This document shows, one piece after another, positions 1-5,444 of a DNA stretch of 5,444 nucleotides; the stretch's first letter is position 1; each line of letters opens with the position of its first letter. Source of the stretch: Planctomycetaceae bacterium (GTDB taxonomy: Bacteria > Planctomycetota > Planctomycetia > Pirellulales > Thermoguttaceae); assembly GCA_009776995.1 (NCBI GenBank), contig WRMR01000356.1, forward strand, positions 1-5,444. The letters run 5' to 3'. The position numbers and the translations under genes were made by a program. A model generated the notes under the pieces. The model worked only from the letters and a program-made list of their open reading frames with translations. It was not told the DNA's origin and ran no database searches.

Positions 1-7
1 AAAGCGC

Positions 8-166
8 GTGATGATATGCGAGGGCTTTTGTCCGATACGGAGCGAAAAAATATTGAGTCCATTTCCTGCTTTCATGGTTATGATCGGCAGCGAAGGGATA
101 GGGAAGACGACCTGTGCCGCCAACGCACCGAAACCCATTTTTGTTGCCACAGAAGATGGCCTTGAT
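8..166 (+). pseudogene. N-terminal remnant of a phage-type P-loop ATPase (AAA_24 / Sak4-like)
   Basis: The frame read from the GTG at 8 gives a hydrophobic strand (residues 21-26) followed by a Walker A motif GSEGIGKT (residues 27-34, bases 86-109). Next comes a stretch reading ANAPKPIFVATEDGLD, ending at base 166. A P-loop followed by an 'APKP-hydrophobic-TE-GL' strand is the typical start of phage and prophage RecA-like ATP-binding proteins of the AAA_24/Sak4 type, which assist single-strand annealing recombination. After Asp53 the family resemblance stops and the frame runs into repeat-like DNA, staying open by chance to 340. Walker B and the rest of the roughly 200-residue-plus core are absent, so this is a decayed or truncated gene and not a functional ATPase. 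The frame is also open to the left edge, so the true start could lie outside the window. The assignment rests on recognising the motif; about 50 residues is too short to be sure of the subfamily. Confidence 0.55.
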
Positions 167-290
167 AGGGAGCACAACACCGCGCTCCGGTCACTCCATT
201 CGTTTCACTCACTTCGTTCCCGGCTGTTGTTGGCGGTGTGCGGTATATTCCGGTACGACCGCTCGTTGACACTCGCGGCTCTGGGTTTTA
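167..290. repeat. Repeat-like non-coding stretch with tandem and inverted motifs
   Basis: This stretch follows the broken ATPase frame and does not look like coding sequence. It contains an imperfect 14-nt tandem duplication (192-205 and 206-219, 11 of 14 identical) of the form CACTC..TTCGTT. It also has a short inverted pair ACACCGC/GCGGTGT (177-183 with 233-239) and a GCGGT/ACCGC pair (240-244 with 258-262). Its right part, 251-283, matches a segment in the gap between rhaA and the GH50 gene when read on the opposite strand. Motifs such as GAACGAAGTGAGTGAA, read on the minus strand here, resemble short dispersed repeats seen in many bacterial genomes. I infer a dispersed intergenic repeat or a MITE-like relic, but no terminal inverted repeats or target-site duplication could be defined. 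Confidence 0.45.
251..283 (-). repeat. 33-nt dispersed repeat, copy A (inverted relative to copy B)
   Basis: Read on the minus strand this begins CAGAGCCGCGA and continues through GAGCGGTC to end in CCG. It aligns without gaps to 2762-2794 on the plus strand. The first 11 bases and the inner GAGCGGTC block are identical, and the differences cluster between and after these blocks. It sits just downstream of the GH50 stop codon, while copy B sits just upstream of its start codon. Unlike copy B it lacks the second outer arm, so the full nested hairpin is not preserved here. Confidence 0.5.
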
Positions 291-311
291 TTCGGTTACG
301 CCGTGACTGTA

Positions 312-2699
312 CTACCTTGGTAATCCAAGCACAAATGTGAAACTGTTCTTTCCCTTCTGAATCTCCGCCTCCATTGGAGTCGTTTCCGTTTTGGCAAATT
401 TGATTGGCAAAAGGTTCAGCTCAACACCATCATCAATCATCTTCTTGACAAGCGTCACTTTGTATCTGCCGGGTTCAAGTTGCAACTGAAATTGACCATC
501 GCTATCAGTCACAGCAGCACTTGTTTTCGCCTTCGGCTCATTTGGCATGAAAGTAACGGATGCTCCTTCAAGCGGCAATCCACCTAGGGTGACAGTTCCA
601 GAAACTGAGGACGTTCCTTCTTCCCCGCGAAACCGCTCCTCGTACATGATGTCACCGATTTTTCGCACCGCCGCAATGGTTTCCGGGTAGGGCGAATCGC
701 ACGCGGTCAGCAAGCCGATCTGGTAATTCTCACCGTCACCCCGACCGGTGGTCGCCTGATCCATGTATTGGAACCAGTGCGTACCGACAAGGAAGCGATT
801 GTTAAGAGCCGAACGCACGTATTTTTCATAAGCGGCGGCACGGGCTTCCTGCGATTCGACCGGGCAAAGACCCGTGTGAAACATCCCGCGATCGAGCGCG
901 CCGAAATGAAACTCGCCGATGATGCACGGCTTGTCGATTCCTTCGGGCAACGTGAAATCGTCGAGATCGTACTTGTATTGGTTGAAGCTGATGACATCGC
1001 AGTATTTCGCCGCTTCGGCCGTTGCGACATGATTGCCCCAGGCGAAGCGACAGCCCAGGTACAGCTTGTCCGGGCAGGCCGCTTTCAATTCTTCGTTGAT
1101 CACGCGGAAATAACACTCGGCAATGATACGGTAGCCTTCGATCAGATCATCGCGGGCACGTCGTTCGTCCGGTTTGACGGTCGATTGCAACAGGGCGTCC
1201 CAGCTTGCATATTGACTTCGCCATGCGGCATTCAGCTTTTCGATGGTCTCGTATTTTTGCCTGAGCGCATCAATGATAGCAATTTTGGCCGGTTGATCGG
1301 CGGGCGACGTGAGTGCCGCAAGCGACAGCGAGGTTTCGTTGCCCCAACTGATTTCGTTTTGCACGAAGTAGCCGATACACCAGGGATCGCTCCCCGAGGT
1401 TCGCGCCGCTTGCGTGGCCGACCTGCGAATCGTCTGACGGAATTGCGGGTCGAAGGGATCGATGAATTGCCCCCAATAGCCTTCGCTGCCGCGTATCGAT
1501 TGGGCATTGATGTTCAGCGTTTCCGTGTAGGGCGTGCGCTGCATCCGGTAAAATTGTGCCGACGACCAGTTGGCAATCGTGTTCATCCCCCAGCTTCGCA
1601 GACGCTGATGCACGAGGTCATTGTAGGTGTCGGCCCAGTTTTCGCCGTACTTGCGAATAATGTTCGCCTTCGAAATATCAAAGGTTTGGTACGTGCCTCG
1701 GCCTTCGTAATAATTGTGCGGAGCCCAATTCCCGGTTCCATAACACGAGGCAAACAGCCCGTCGCGCGGCGGCAGTTCGGCGAAATAAAATTCGCGGTCG
1801 GTGATCGGTGTGACCGCGTTGCCGGTGATCACGCAATCGGTTCCGTGCGACCAGAACAGGCAACCTTCGGGATCGACCAGCCACCATTTACCGTCAACGT
1901 TCTCCGGGCGAAAATGGCCGGTCGCTTTGAGTTTCGGTCCGGCCGTCCAGCCGCCGTACTGGTTGCGGTCTTTCGGTGACGGATTGGCTGCAAGGTCGGC
2001 CTTTTCCATTGCAAATGCCGCTTTCAAATCGTCGTCATTCCTGATCTTTCCCGGCCAGTCGCGGTGCATGAACTGACCGTATTTGTCGATCATCGGGAAA
2101 AACTTGTCCGCCGGTATTCCCGCCAAATCCGACACTTCCGAGGGGATTGCGGCAATGCGTTCGACGCTCCAATGACGTTCAACGCCCGACTGGTTCATAA
2201 ACAGGATCAACTGGGAAATCTCTTCGGGGTCAAAGGTGCTGTTCGAATGGGGTTGCATCGCAAACGGATTGCCGCGCATTGCGAAAAACTTGCCTTGCAA
2301 TTCCTCCGGCATTTTCACGGGCAGTTGATATTGCCAAATTTTCCTCTCGCCCGGCGCAAGAGTCGTGCTGGTGGTCGATGTGTTCCGCATGTTGTCCGAG
2401 GGACGCGGCGAATCCAGCCGGCAATTCAGCGTCAGCGGACGGTCGTCATGGTTGGTCACAATCAACATCATTTCGTGGCTGCCGGGAAGCTGCCAATTGC
2501 CCTGCAAGACAATCCCCGGCCATTGATTTTCAAGACCTGTCGTTATCAAGAGTTGACCGCCATTCAGTTCGGTCGTAACACCTTGAGGAGTCGCCTTGTT
2601 GTTATCTTTTGCGTCAAAGAACACAACATCCGACGCAATCAATGAGGCACAAAACATTTGCGCCAATAATAGCACGGCAAATACAATTTTTTTTGTCAT
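312..2699 (-). CDS. Secreted GH50 (beta-agarase-like) glycoside hydrolase with C-terminal regulatory-like domain
   Basis: This is a 795-aa exported glycosidase. GH50 enzymes are retaining exo-type beta-agarases that release neoagaro-oligosaccharides, but the substrate here is unproven. Residues 1-23 form a signal peptide (KK, hydrophobic core, IAS before DVV). About 24-185 looks like the beta-sandwich Agarase_CBM-like domain found at the N-terminus of GH50 enzymes. About 250-690 is the (beta/alpha)8 barrel. The probable acid/base is Glu449 in YFVQNEISWG, and the probable nucleophile is Glu596 in IGEFHFGALDRGMFH. An aromatic strand HWFQYMDQ follows near 641-648. Residues about 697-753 form a carboxypeptidase-regulatory-like beta domain (SGTVTLGGLPLEGASVTF, then TDSDGQFQLQLEPGRYKVTL), as often appended in planctomycete proteins. 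The ATG at 2699 is chosen because AAGGAG lies 9 nt upstream. A GTG at 2720 would place that site inside the gene and bury the signal peptide start. It is read after rhaA on the same strand, 166 nt away. GH42/GH-A clan relatives are the main alternative. Confidence 0.83.
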   Translation of the reverse strand: MTKKIVFAVLLLAQMFCASLIASDVVFFDAKDNNKATPQGVTTELNGGQLLITTGLENQWPGIVLQGNWQLPGSHEMMLIVTNHDDRPLTLNCRLDSPRPSDNMRNTSTTSTTLAPGERKIWQYQLPVKMPEELQGKFFAMRGNPFAMQPHSNSTFDPEEISQLILFMNQSGVERHWSVERIAAIPSEVSDLAGIPADKFFPMIDKYGQFMHRDWPGKIRNDDDLKAAFAMEKADLAANPSPKDRNQYGGWTAGPKLKATGHFRPENVDGKWWLVDPEGCLFWSHGTDCVITGNAVTPITDREFYFAELPPRDGLFASCYGTGNWAPHNYYEGRGTYQTFDISKANIIRKYGENWADTYNDLVHQRLRSWGMNTIANWSSAQFYRMQRTPYTETLNINAQSIRGSEGYWGQFIDPFDPQFRQTIRRSATQAARTSGSDPWCIGYFVQNEISWGNETSLSLAALTSPADQPAKIAIIDALRQKYETIEKLNAAWRSQYASWDALLQSTVKPDERRARDDLIEGYRIIAECYFRVINEELKAACPDKLYLGCRFAWGNHVATAEAAKYCDVISFNQYKYDLDDFTLPEGIDKPCIIGEFHFGALDRGMFHTGLCPVESQEARAAAYEKYVRSALNNRFLVGTHWFQYMDQATTGRGDGENYQIGLLTACDSPYPETIAAVRKIGDIMYEERFRGEEGTSSVSGTVTLGGLPLEGASVTFMPNEPKAKTSAAVTDSDGQFQLQLEPGRYKVTLVKKMIDDGVELNLLPIKFAKTETTPMEAEIQKGKNSFTFVLGLPR

Positions 2700-2708
2700 G
2701 GCACTTGT

Positions 2709-2714
2709 CTCCTT
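2709..2714 (-). promoter_or_regulatory. Shine-Dalgarno site of the GH50 gene
   Basis: On the minus strand AAGGAG stands 9 nt before the ATG at 2699. It decides between this start and the in-frame GTG at 2720, which lies upstream of the site. Confidence 0.8.
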
Positions 2715-2742
2715 TTTCACGGTTTCTCATGAAAATGAACTG

Positions 2743-2760
2743 TTCGATTAATTCGATTAA
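2743..2760. repeat. Two tandem copies of a 9-nt AT-rich unit
   Basis: TTCGATTAA occurs twice head to tail at 2743-2751 and 2752-2760, directly beside the nested hairpin and about 45 nt before the GH50 start. The ATTAAT core is itself palindromic, so the pair could be a small operator, or part of an AT-rich promoter element for the GH50 gene. Nothing in the sequence settles this. Confidence 0.4.
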
Positions 2761-2834
2761 TCAGAGCCGCGACGGTAACGGAGCGGTCATTCCGCTCGAT
2801 AACTCTCGTGGCTCTGAAACTCTCGCGGTTCTGA
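2761..2834. repeat. Nested hairpin repeat between rhaA and the GH50 gene (contains copy B)
   Basis: The outer stem pairs 2761-2772 (TCAGAGCCGCGA) with 2806-2817 (TCGTGGCTCTGA), 12 pairs including one G-T. Inside it a perfect 6-bp hairpin GAGCGG-TCATT-CCGCTC occupies 2781-2797. A second 3' arm at 2823-2834 (TCGCGGTTCTGA) could replace 2806-2817, again with one G-T pair. The two 3' arms form an imperfect direct repeat of period 17 (2803-2816 and 2820-2833). Bases 2762-2794 match copy A at 251-283 in inverted orientation. There is no T-run on either side, so a classical intrinsic terminator is unlikely. A REP-like intergenic repeat, or an RNA processing or stability element between two co-oriented genes, is more plausible. 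Confidence 0.65.
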
Positions 2835-2865
2835 CTGAAATGTTACGCGCAGTTTTGCGCAACTT

Positions 2866-4128
2866 CTATCCCCTGCGTTGTGAAAGGACGTCGGCTTCGT
2901 ATTTGCGGACATCATCAATCCAGGCCGTTCCCACAGGCACGTTGTGTTGGGCGCAGTAATAATCCCAAACCGCCCCAAAAGGCATCGTCTTGAGTTCTTC
3001 GAGCATGGCAAGCCGGCGTGTGTAATCGCCCTCGTTTTCCCATTTTCTCATCTCGGCCAGCGGTTCGAGCATCGCGGCCAGCAGGGCTTTGATCATGGAA
3101 CGTGTGCCGATCACCCAAGCGGCGATGCGGTTGATGGTTGCGTCAAAGAAATCGAGTCCGATGTGCGTTCGGCCAAGCAGATCGTTGCGAACCAACTCTT
3201 CGGCAATGCTCCGCAGATCATCGTTCCAGATGACAACGTGATCACTGTCCCAGCGAACCGGGCGGCTGACATGCAACAGAAATTCGTCCACAAAAAGCGA
3301 CATGCTCGACAATTTATCCGCAATGCCTTCGGACGGGTGAAAATGTCCGGCGTCAAGGCAAATCAATTTTTTCCGGCTCATCGCATAACCCATGAAAAAT
3401 TCGTGGGATCCGACGACATAAGTTTCTGAACCAATTCCGAACAGTTTACTTTCGACGGCATCGAGTTCGAATTTCGGATCAATTTTTTCGGCAAAAATTT
3501 TGTCAAGCGACTCAGCCATGCGTTGACGCGGAGCAAGGCGATCAACCGGGATGTCCTTGAAACCGTCCGGCATCCAGAAATTCACAACCGACGACGTGCC
3601 GAGTTGTTTGCCCATTTCTTCGGCAACTTTCCGGCAGGCAATCCCGTGACGCACCCAAAAATCGCGGATGTCCTTATCCGGTGATGAAATCGTAAAACCA
3701 TCGGCTGACTTGGGATGCGAAAAATACGTCGGATTGAAATCGAGTCCCAACCCGTTCGCCTTGGCCCAGTCGATCCAACCTTGAAAGTGTTCCGGGCGGA
3801 TTGCGTCACGCTCAACCTTCTTGCCCTGGTTTTCCAGGTAAATTGCGTGCAGGCTGAAACGATGCTTGCCGGGAATCATTTTGAACGCAACATCAGCATC
3901 CGCCCTGAGTTGCTCCGGTGTTTGGGCTTTGCCGGGATAGTTTCCTGTCGCAAGAATCCCACCGTCGCTGATCCCACTGGCGGACTCAAACCCGCTGACA
4001 TCATCGCCCTGCCAGCAATGAAGCGAAATTTTGATATTTGCCAGTTTTTTCATGGCGGCATCGGTATCCACGCCAAGTTCGGCATAACGTGATTTGGCCA
4101 ATTCGTAGGCTTGTTCCACTGCACTCAT
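2866..4128 (-). CDS. rhaA: L-rhamnose isomerase
   Basis: RhaA converts L-rhamnose to L-rhamnulose in the cytoplasm, the first step of the phosphorylating rhamnose pathway (followed by RhaB kinase and RhaD aldolase, neither in this window). The 420-aa product matches the usual length (E. coli 419 aa) and resembles RhaA from end to end. It has HCWQGDDVSGFE at 37-48, GGILATGNYPGKA at 56-68, HAIYLE at 94-99, LGLDFNPTYFSHP at 127-139, DAVESKLFGIGSE at 223-235, LDAGHFHP at 258-265, HVSRPVRWDSDHVV at 286-299 and GLDFFDATINRIAAWVIGTR at 324-343. The metal ligands expected in this family are present as His262, Asp294 and Asp296. The ATG at 4128 fits the family N-terminus and has AAGGAG 6 nt upstream. 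The frame stays open upstream to 4287, but that extension has no family counterpart. The gene is complete and looks functional. The divergent neighbour starts at 4418; the next gene downstream encodes the GH50 enzyme. Confidence 0.97.
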   Translation of the reverse strand: MSAVEQAYELAKSRYAELGVDTDAAMKKLANIKISLHCWQGDDVSGFESASGISDGGILATGNYPGKAQTPEQLRADADVAFKMIPGKHRFSLHAIYLENQGKKVERDAIRPEHFQGWIDWAKANGLGLDFNPTYFSHPKSADGFTISSPDKDIRDFWVRHGIACRKVAEEMGKQLGTSSVVNFWMPDGFKDIPVDRLAPRQRMAESLDKIFAEKIDPKFELDAVESKLFGIGSETYVVGSHEFFMGYAMSRKKLICLDAGHFHPSEGIADKLSSMSLFVDEFLLHVSRPVRWDSDHVVIWNDDLRSIAEELVRNDLLGRTHIGLDFFDATINRIAAWVIGTRSMIKALLAAMLEPLAEMRKWENEGDYTRRLAMLEELKTMPFGAVWDYYCAQHNVPVGTAWIDDVRKYEADVLSQRRG

Positions 4129-4134
4129 TGTTTG

Positions 4135-4140
4135 CTCCTT
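4135..4140 (-). promoter_or_regulatory. Shine-Dalgarno site of rhaA
   Basis: AAGGAG on the minus strand, 6 nt before the ATG at 4128. It fixes the start against the open in-frame extension that reaches 4287. Confidence 0.85.
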
Positions 4141-4201
4141 AAAGTCATCAAAGCGTTTGTTGTTATCATTTCCCATCTCAAACGATAGCGAAACCCATTC
4201 A

Positions 4202-4229
4202 ATTATCTGACATTCATCTCCAATTACAA
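4202..4229 (-). promoter_or_regulatory. Candidate sigma70-type promoter for rhaA
   Basis: On the minus strand TTGTAA (4229-4224, 4 of 6 to TTGACA) is followed after 16 nt by GATAAT (4207-4202, 5 of 6 to TATAAT). Transcription would begin near 4195 and give a leader of about 65 nt. This is a consensus match found by eye, in a region that has to hold a rhaA promoter unless the gene is transcribed from further upstream. Planctomycete promoters are poorly characterised, so it is tentative. Confidence 0.3.
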
Positions 4230-4417
4230 CACTGACGACCGGGATGCCGCAATTTTTTCTCATAAAAAACAGGTTTTTGCCCTTCATGGTGAATAAAGAA
4301 AAGGACTGACATGAGCGGCTACCCGAATCGTTGATTTCGGTCTTGCGTCAGATGTCGAAATTTTGGAAAATACTCAACCAGGGTATTTCGCCATCAATCC
4401 TTTTTTGTTGAATTATT

Positions 4418-5044
4418 GTGCGCAACATCATATTTCTGCTAATATTATGTCTTTTTTCGACAGCGGACGGTTGCTTGAGTCTGCGGGACAATGTGCCGGG
4501 ACTTTCCAACGTGTCGCCCGAACCGAACCCCATGTTTGTGGTGTCGGACAAGCACGATGACGTCTGGGATCGCGTTGTTGACGCAGTGGACGACTATTTT
4601 GACATTGATCGCGAAGACCCGGTTCGCATGTACGGAAATCTTCCTTCCGAAGTCACGGAAGGCCGCATTGATACCCATCCACGAATTGCCGCGACGTATC
4701 TTGAGCCGTGGTTTCAAGATTCGGTCACACAGGAAGAACTGCTGGAAAGTACATGTCAGACGATCCGCCGCCGTGCAACGGTGCGAGTCGTGCCGGAAAA
4801 CAGCGGTTTTTTGATATTCGTATCGGTTTATAAAGAATTGGAAGACCTCCAGCGGCCCCTGGGAGCAAACAGCGGTGCTGCCAGCTTTACGTATGTTAAT
4901 TCCATCAATACGATGACAAATATCGGGAGCGACGCCCCGACTTCTTACGGTTGGATTCCAATGGGCCGGGACACGGCTCTGGAACAACGCATTCTTTTGA
5001 AAATCCGTCACAATATCGACACGCCGCCGATAACGATTCATTGA
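4418..5044 (+). CDS. Putative lipoprotein of unknown function (planctomycete-type family)
   Basis: This 208-aa product starts at GTG 4418; an in-frame stop at 4409 excludes an earlier start, and no clear ribosome binding site is visible. Residues 4-15 are a short hydrophobic segment leading to ADGC, with Cys19 as the likely lipidation site. The Asp before the Gly makes this a weak lipobox. The mature part is soluble: an acidic DDVWDRVVDAVDDYFDIDRED helix-like region at 47-67, GRIDTHPRIAATYLEPWFQDS at 82-102, STCQTIRRRATVRVVPENSGFLIFVSVYKELEDLQRP at 111-147, and a C-terminal GWIPMGRDTALEQRIL at 178-193. The pattern DYF-I-RE-P, G-I-T-P, EPW--DS, IRRRA-VRV, V-KELEDL-RP, GRD-ALEQRI recalls a conserved hypothetical family I associate with planctomycetes. 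I know of no established function. It is probably anchored to a membrane facing the periplasm, and is divergent from rhaA and 111 nt before the SGNH hydrolase. Confidence 0.8.
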   Translation: MRNIIFLLILCLFSTADGCLSLRDNVPGLSNVSPEPNPMFVVSDKHDDVWDRVVDAVDDYFDIDREDPVRMYGNLPSEVTEGRIDTHPRIAATYLEPWFQDSVTQEELLESTCQTIRRRATVRVVPENSGFLIFVSVYKELEDLQRPLGANSGAASFTYVNSINTMTNIGSDAPTSYGWIPMGRDTALEQRILLKIRHNIDTPPITIH

Positions 5045-5054
5045 ATCGATCCTC

Positions 5055-5083
5055 TTGAAATCCGGTGATATTTTTGCGACAAT
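5055..5083 (+). promoter_or_regulatory. Candidate sigma70-type promoter for the SGNH hydrolase gene
   Basis: TTGAAA (5055-5060, 5 of 6) and GACAAT (5078-5083, 4 of 6) are separated by 17 nt in the gap after the lipoprotein stop codon. Transcription would begin near 5090. The -10 match is mediocre, so read-through from the lipoprotein gene remains possible. Confidence 0.27.
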
Positions 5084-5121
5084 GGTTGTCATCATCGTTT
5101 GCGATTGAAATCGGTCGCAAA
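5073..5121 (+). other. Alternative inverted-repeat arms in the leader of the SGNH hydrolase gene
   Basis: The arm at 5114-5121 (GTCGCAAA region) is complementary both to 5073-5080 (TTTGCGAC, 8 bp) and to 5098-5104 (TTTGCGA, 7 bp with 5115-5121). The two stems exclude each other. The nearer one forms a compact hairpin with a 10-nt interior ending 20 nt before the ribosome binding site. No T-run follows, so it is not a typical terminator. It could be chance or a leader structure. Confidence 0.3.
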
Positions 5122-5141
5122 TCCATTCACATCACACCAGC

Positions 5142-5146
5142 AGGAG
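5142..5146 (+). promoter_or_regulatory. Shine-Dalgarno site of the SGNH hydrolase gene
   Basis: AGGAG stands 9 nt before the ATG at 5156 and supports that start for a gene whose end lies outside the window. Confidence 0.75.
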
Positions 5147-5155
5147 AAAAACATC

Positions 5156-5444
5156 ATGAAACGTTTGACACATTGGGGAATTTTCGTATCGGTTTGTTTT
5201 GCGATGACACTGGCCGCCATCGCCCAGGAAAAAAGCGTTGCCTTGACGCCGGTGCCGCGCAGTGACGACTGGTGGCAGAAGCGTCACGCCGAAAAAGTCG
5301 AGCTGATGAAACAGGGCAATGTCGATCTTCTGATGATCGGCGATTCGATCACGCACGGCTGGGAAGGACAGCAGGAAGTCTGGGACACGTTTTACGCCGG
5401 CCGCAGGATTCTCAACTACGGGTTCAGCGGCGACCGTACCGAAC
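5156..5444 (+). CDS. Secreted SGNH/GDSL-type esterase, 5' part only
   Basis: An open frame begins at ATG 5156 and runs off the window after 96 residues. Residues 1-23 are a signal peptide (MKRLTHW, hydrophobic core, AIA before QE). The mature start has DDWWQKRH (37-44), then NVDLLMIGDSITHGWEG (55-71). GDSIT is SGNH block I, with Ser64 as the expected nucleophile. NYGFSGDRTE (87-96) is block II, whose Gly helps form the oxyanion hole. The arrangement matches the platelet-activating-factor acetylhydrolase-like branch of SGNH hydrolases, many of which are annotated as GDSL-type lipases or acylhydrolases. Block III (GxND) and block V (DxxH) would lie beyond 5444 and cannot be checked. In this context, removal of acetyl or other acyl groups from polysaccharides is a reasonable guess; the real substrate is unknown. 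It is co-oriented with the lipoprotein gene 111 nt upstream. Confidence 0.88.
   Translation, partial: MKRLTHWGIFVSVCFAMTLAAIAQEKSVALTPVPRSDDWWQKRHAEKVELMKQGNVDLLMIGDSITHGWEGQQEVWDTFYAGRRILNYGFSGDRTE

Noticed and set aside
167..290. CRISPR array or complete insertion sequence at the left end
   Set aside because: There are no regularly spaced identical repeats, no transposase, and no definable terminal inverted repeats or target duplication.
768..1979. Long plus-strand open frame of 403 codons inside the GH50 gene
   Set aside because: It is antisense to a clearly recognised protein, shows no domain I recognise, and its low-complexity, arginine-rich translation is typical of a shadow frame.
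2700..2720. GTG at 2720 as the start of the GH50 gene
   Set aside because: The AAGGAG site lies downstream of this GTG and 9 nt before the ATG at 2699, which starts a normal signal peptide.
2761..2834. Intrinsic terminator after rhaA
   Set aside because: The stem is strong but no run of T follows it in the minus-strand direction, and a related sequence elsewhere in the window points to a repeat.
4129..4287. In-frame extension of rhaA to an upstream ATG at 4287
   Set aside because: The extra 53 residues have no counterpart in RhaA. The ATG at 4128 has a strong ribosome binding site and gives the family length. The region more likely holds the promoter and leader.
4445..5095. Minus-strand open frame of 216 codons opposite the lipoprotein gene
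   Set aside because: The plus-strand frame has a signal peptide and family-like motifs, whereas this one has no recognisable features and is best explained as its shadow.

Overview
The window most likely comes from a planctomycete, probably a polysaccharide-degrading member of the Pirellulales or a relative. This is an inference from gene content. The lipoprotein at 4418-5044 resembles a hypothetical family I associate with planctomycete genomes. The large glycoside hydrolase carries a C-terminal carboxypeptidase-regulatory-like domain of a style common in that phylum, and the genes are loosely spaced with short hairpin repeats between them. No rRNA or tRNA is present to confirm the taxonomy.

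Layout from left to right: (1) Positions 1-311 hold no intact gene. About 8-166 encodes the N-terminal P-loop part of a phage-type RecA/Sak4-like ATPase (AAA_24-like), which breaks off into a repetitive, non-coding-looking stretch (about 167-290). (2) 312-2699, minus strand: a secreted 795-aa GH50 (beta-agarase-like) glycoside hydrolase with both catalytic glutamates. (3) 2700-2865: an intergenic gap with a nested hairpin, one segment of which is an inverted, diverged copy of a 33-nt segment beyond the other end of the GH50 gene. (4) 2866-4128, minus strand: an intact L-rhamnose isomerase, rhaA. (5) 4129-4417: a divergent intergenic region with a candidate rhaA promoter. (6) 4418-5044, plus strand: a putative lipoprotein of unknown function. 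(7) 5156-5444, plus strand: the start of a secreted SGNH/GDSL-type hydrolase, cut by the window edge.

Functional picture (inference): rhaA and the GH50 enzyme are read in the same direction, rhaA first, 166 nt apart. A cytoplasmic rhamnose-catabolic enzyme, an exported glycosidase and, on the other strand, an exported esterase-like enzyme fit a carbohydrate-utilisation locus that acts on an esterified, rhamnose-containing or algal-type polysaccharide. No transporter, regulator, rhamnulokinase or aldolase lies inside the window, so the pathway must be completed elsewhere. I found no CRISPR array, intact mobile element or clearly undescribed multi-gene system. The most unusual material is the truncated phage-type ATPase fused to repeat DNA and the diverged hairpin repeat on both sides of the GH50 gene.
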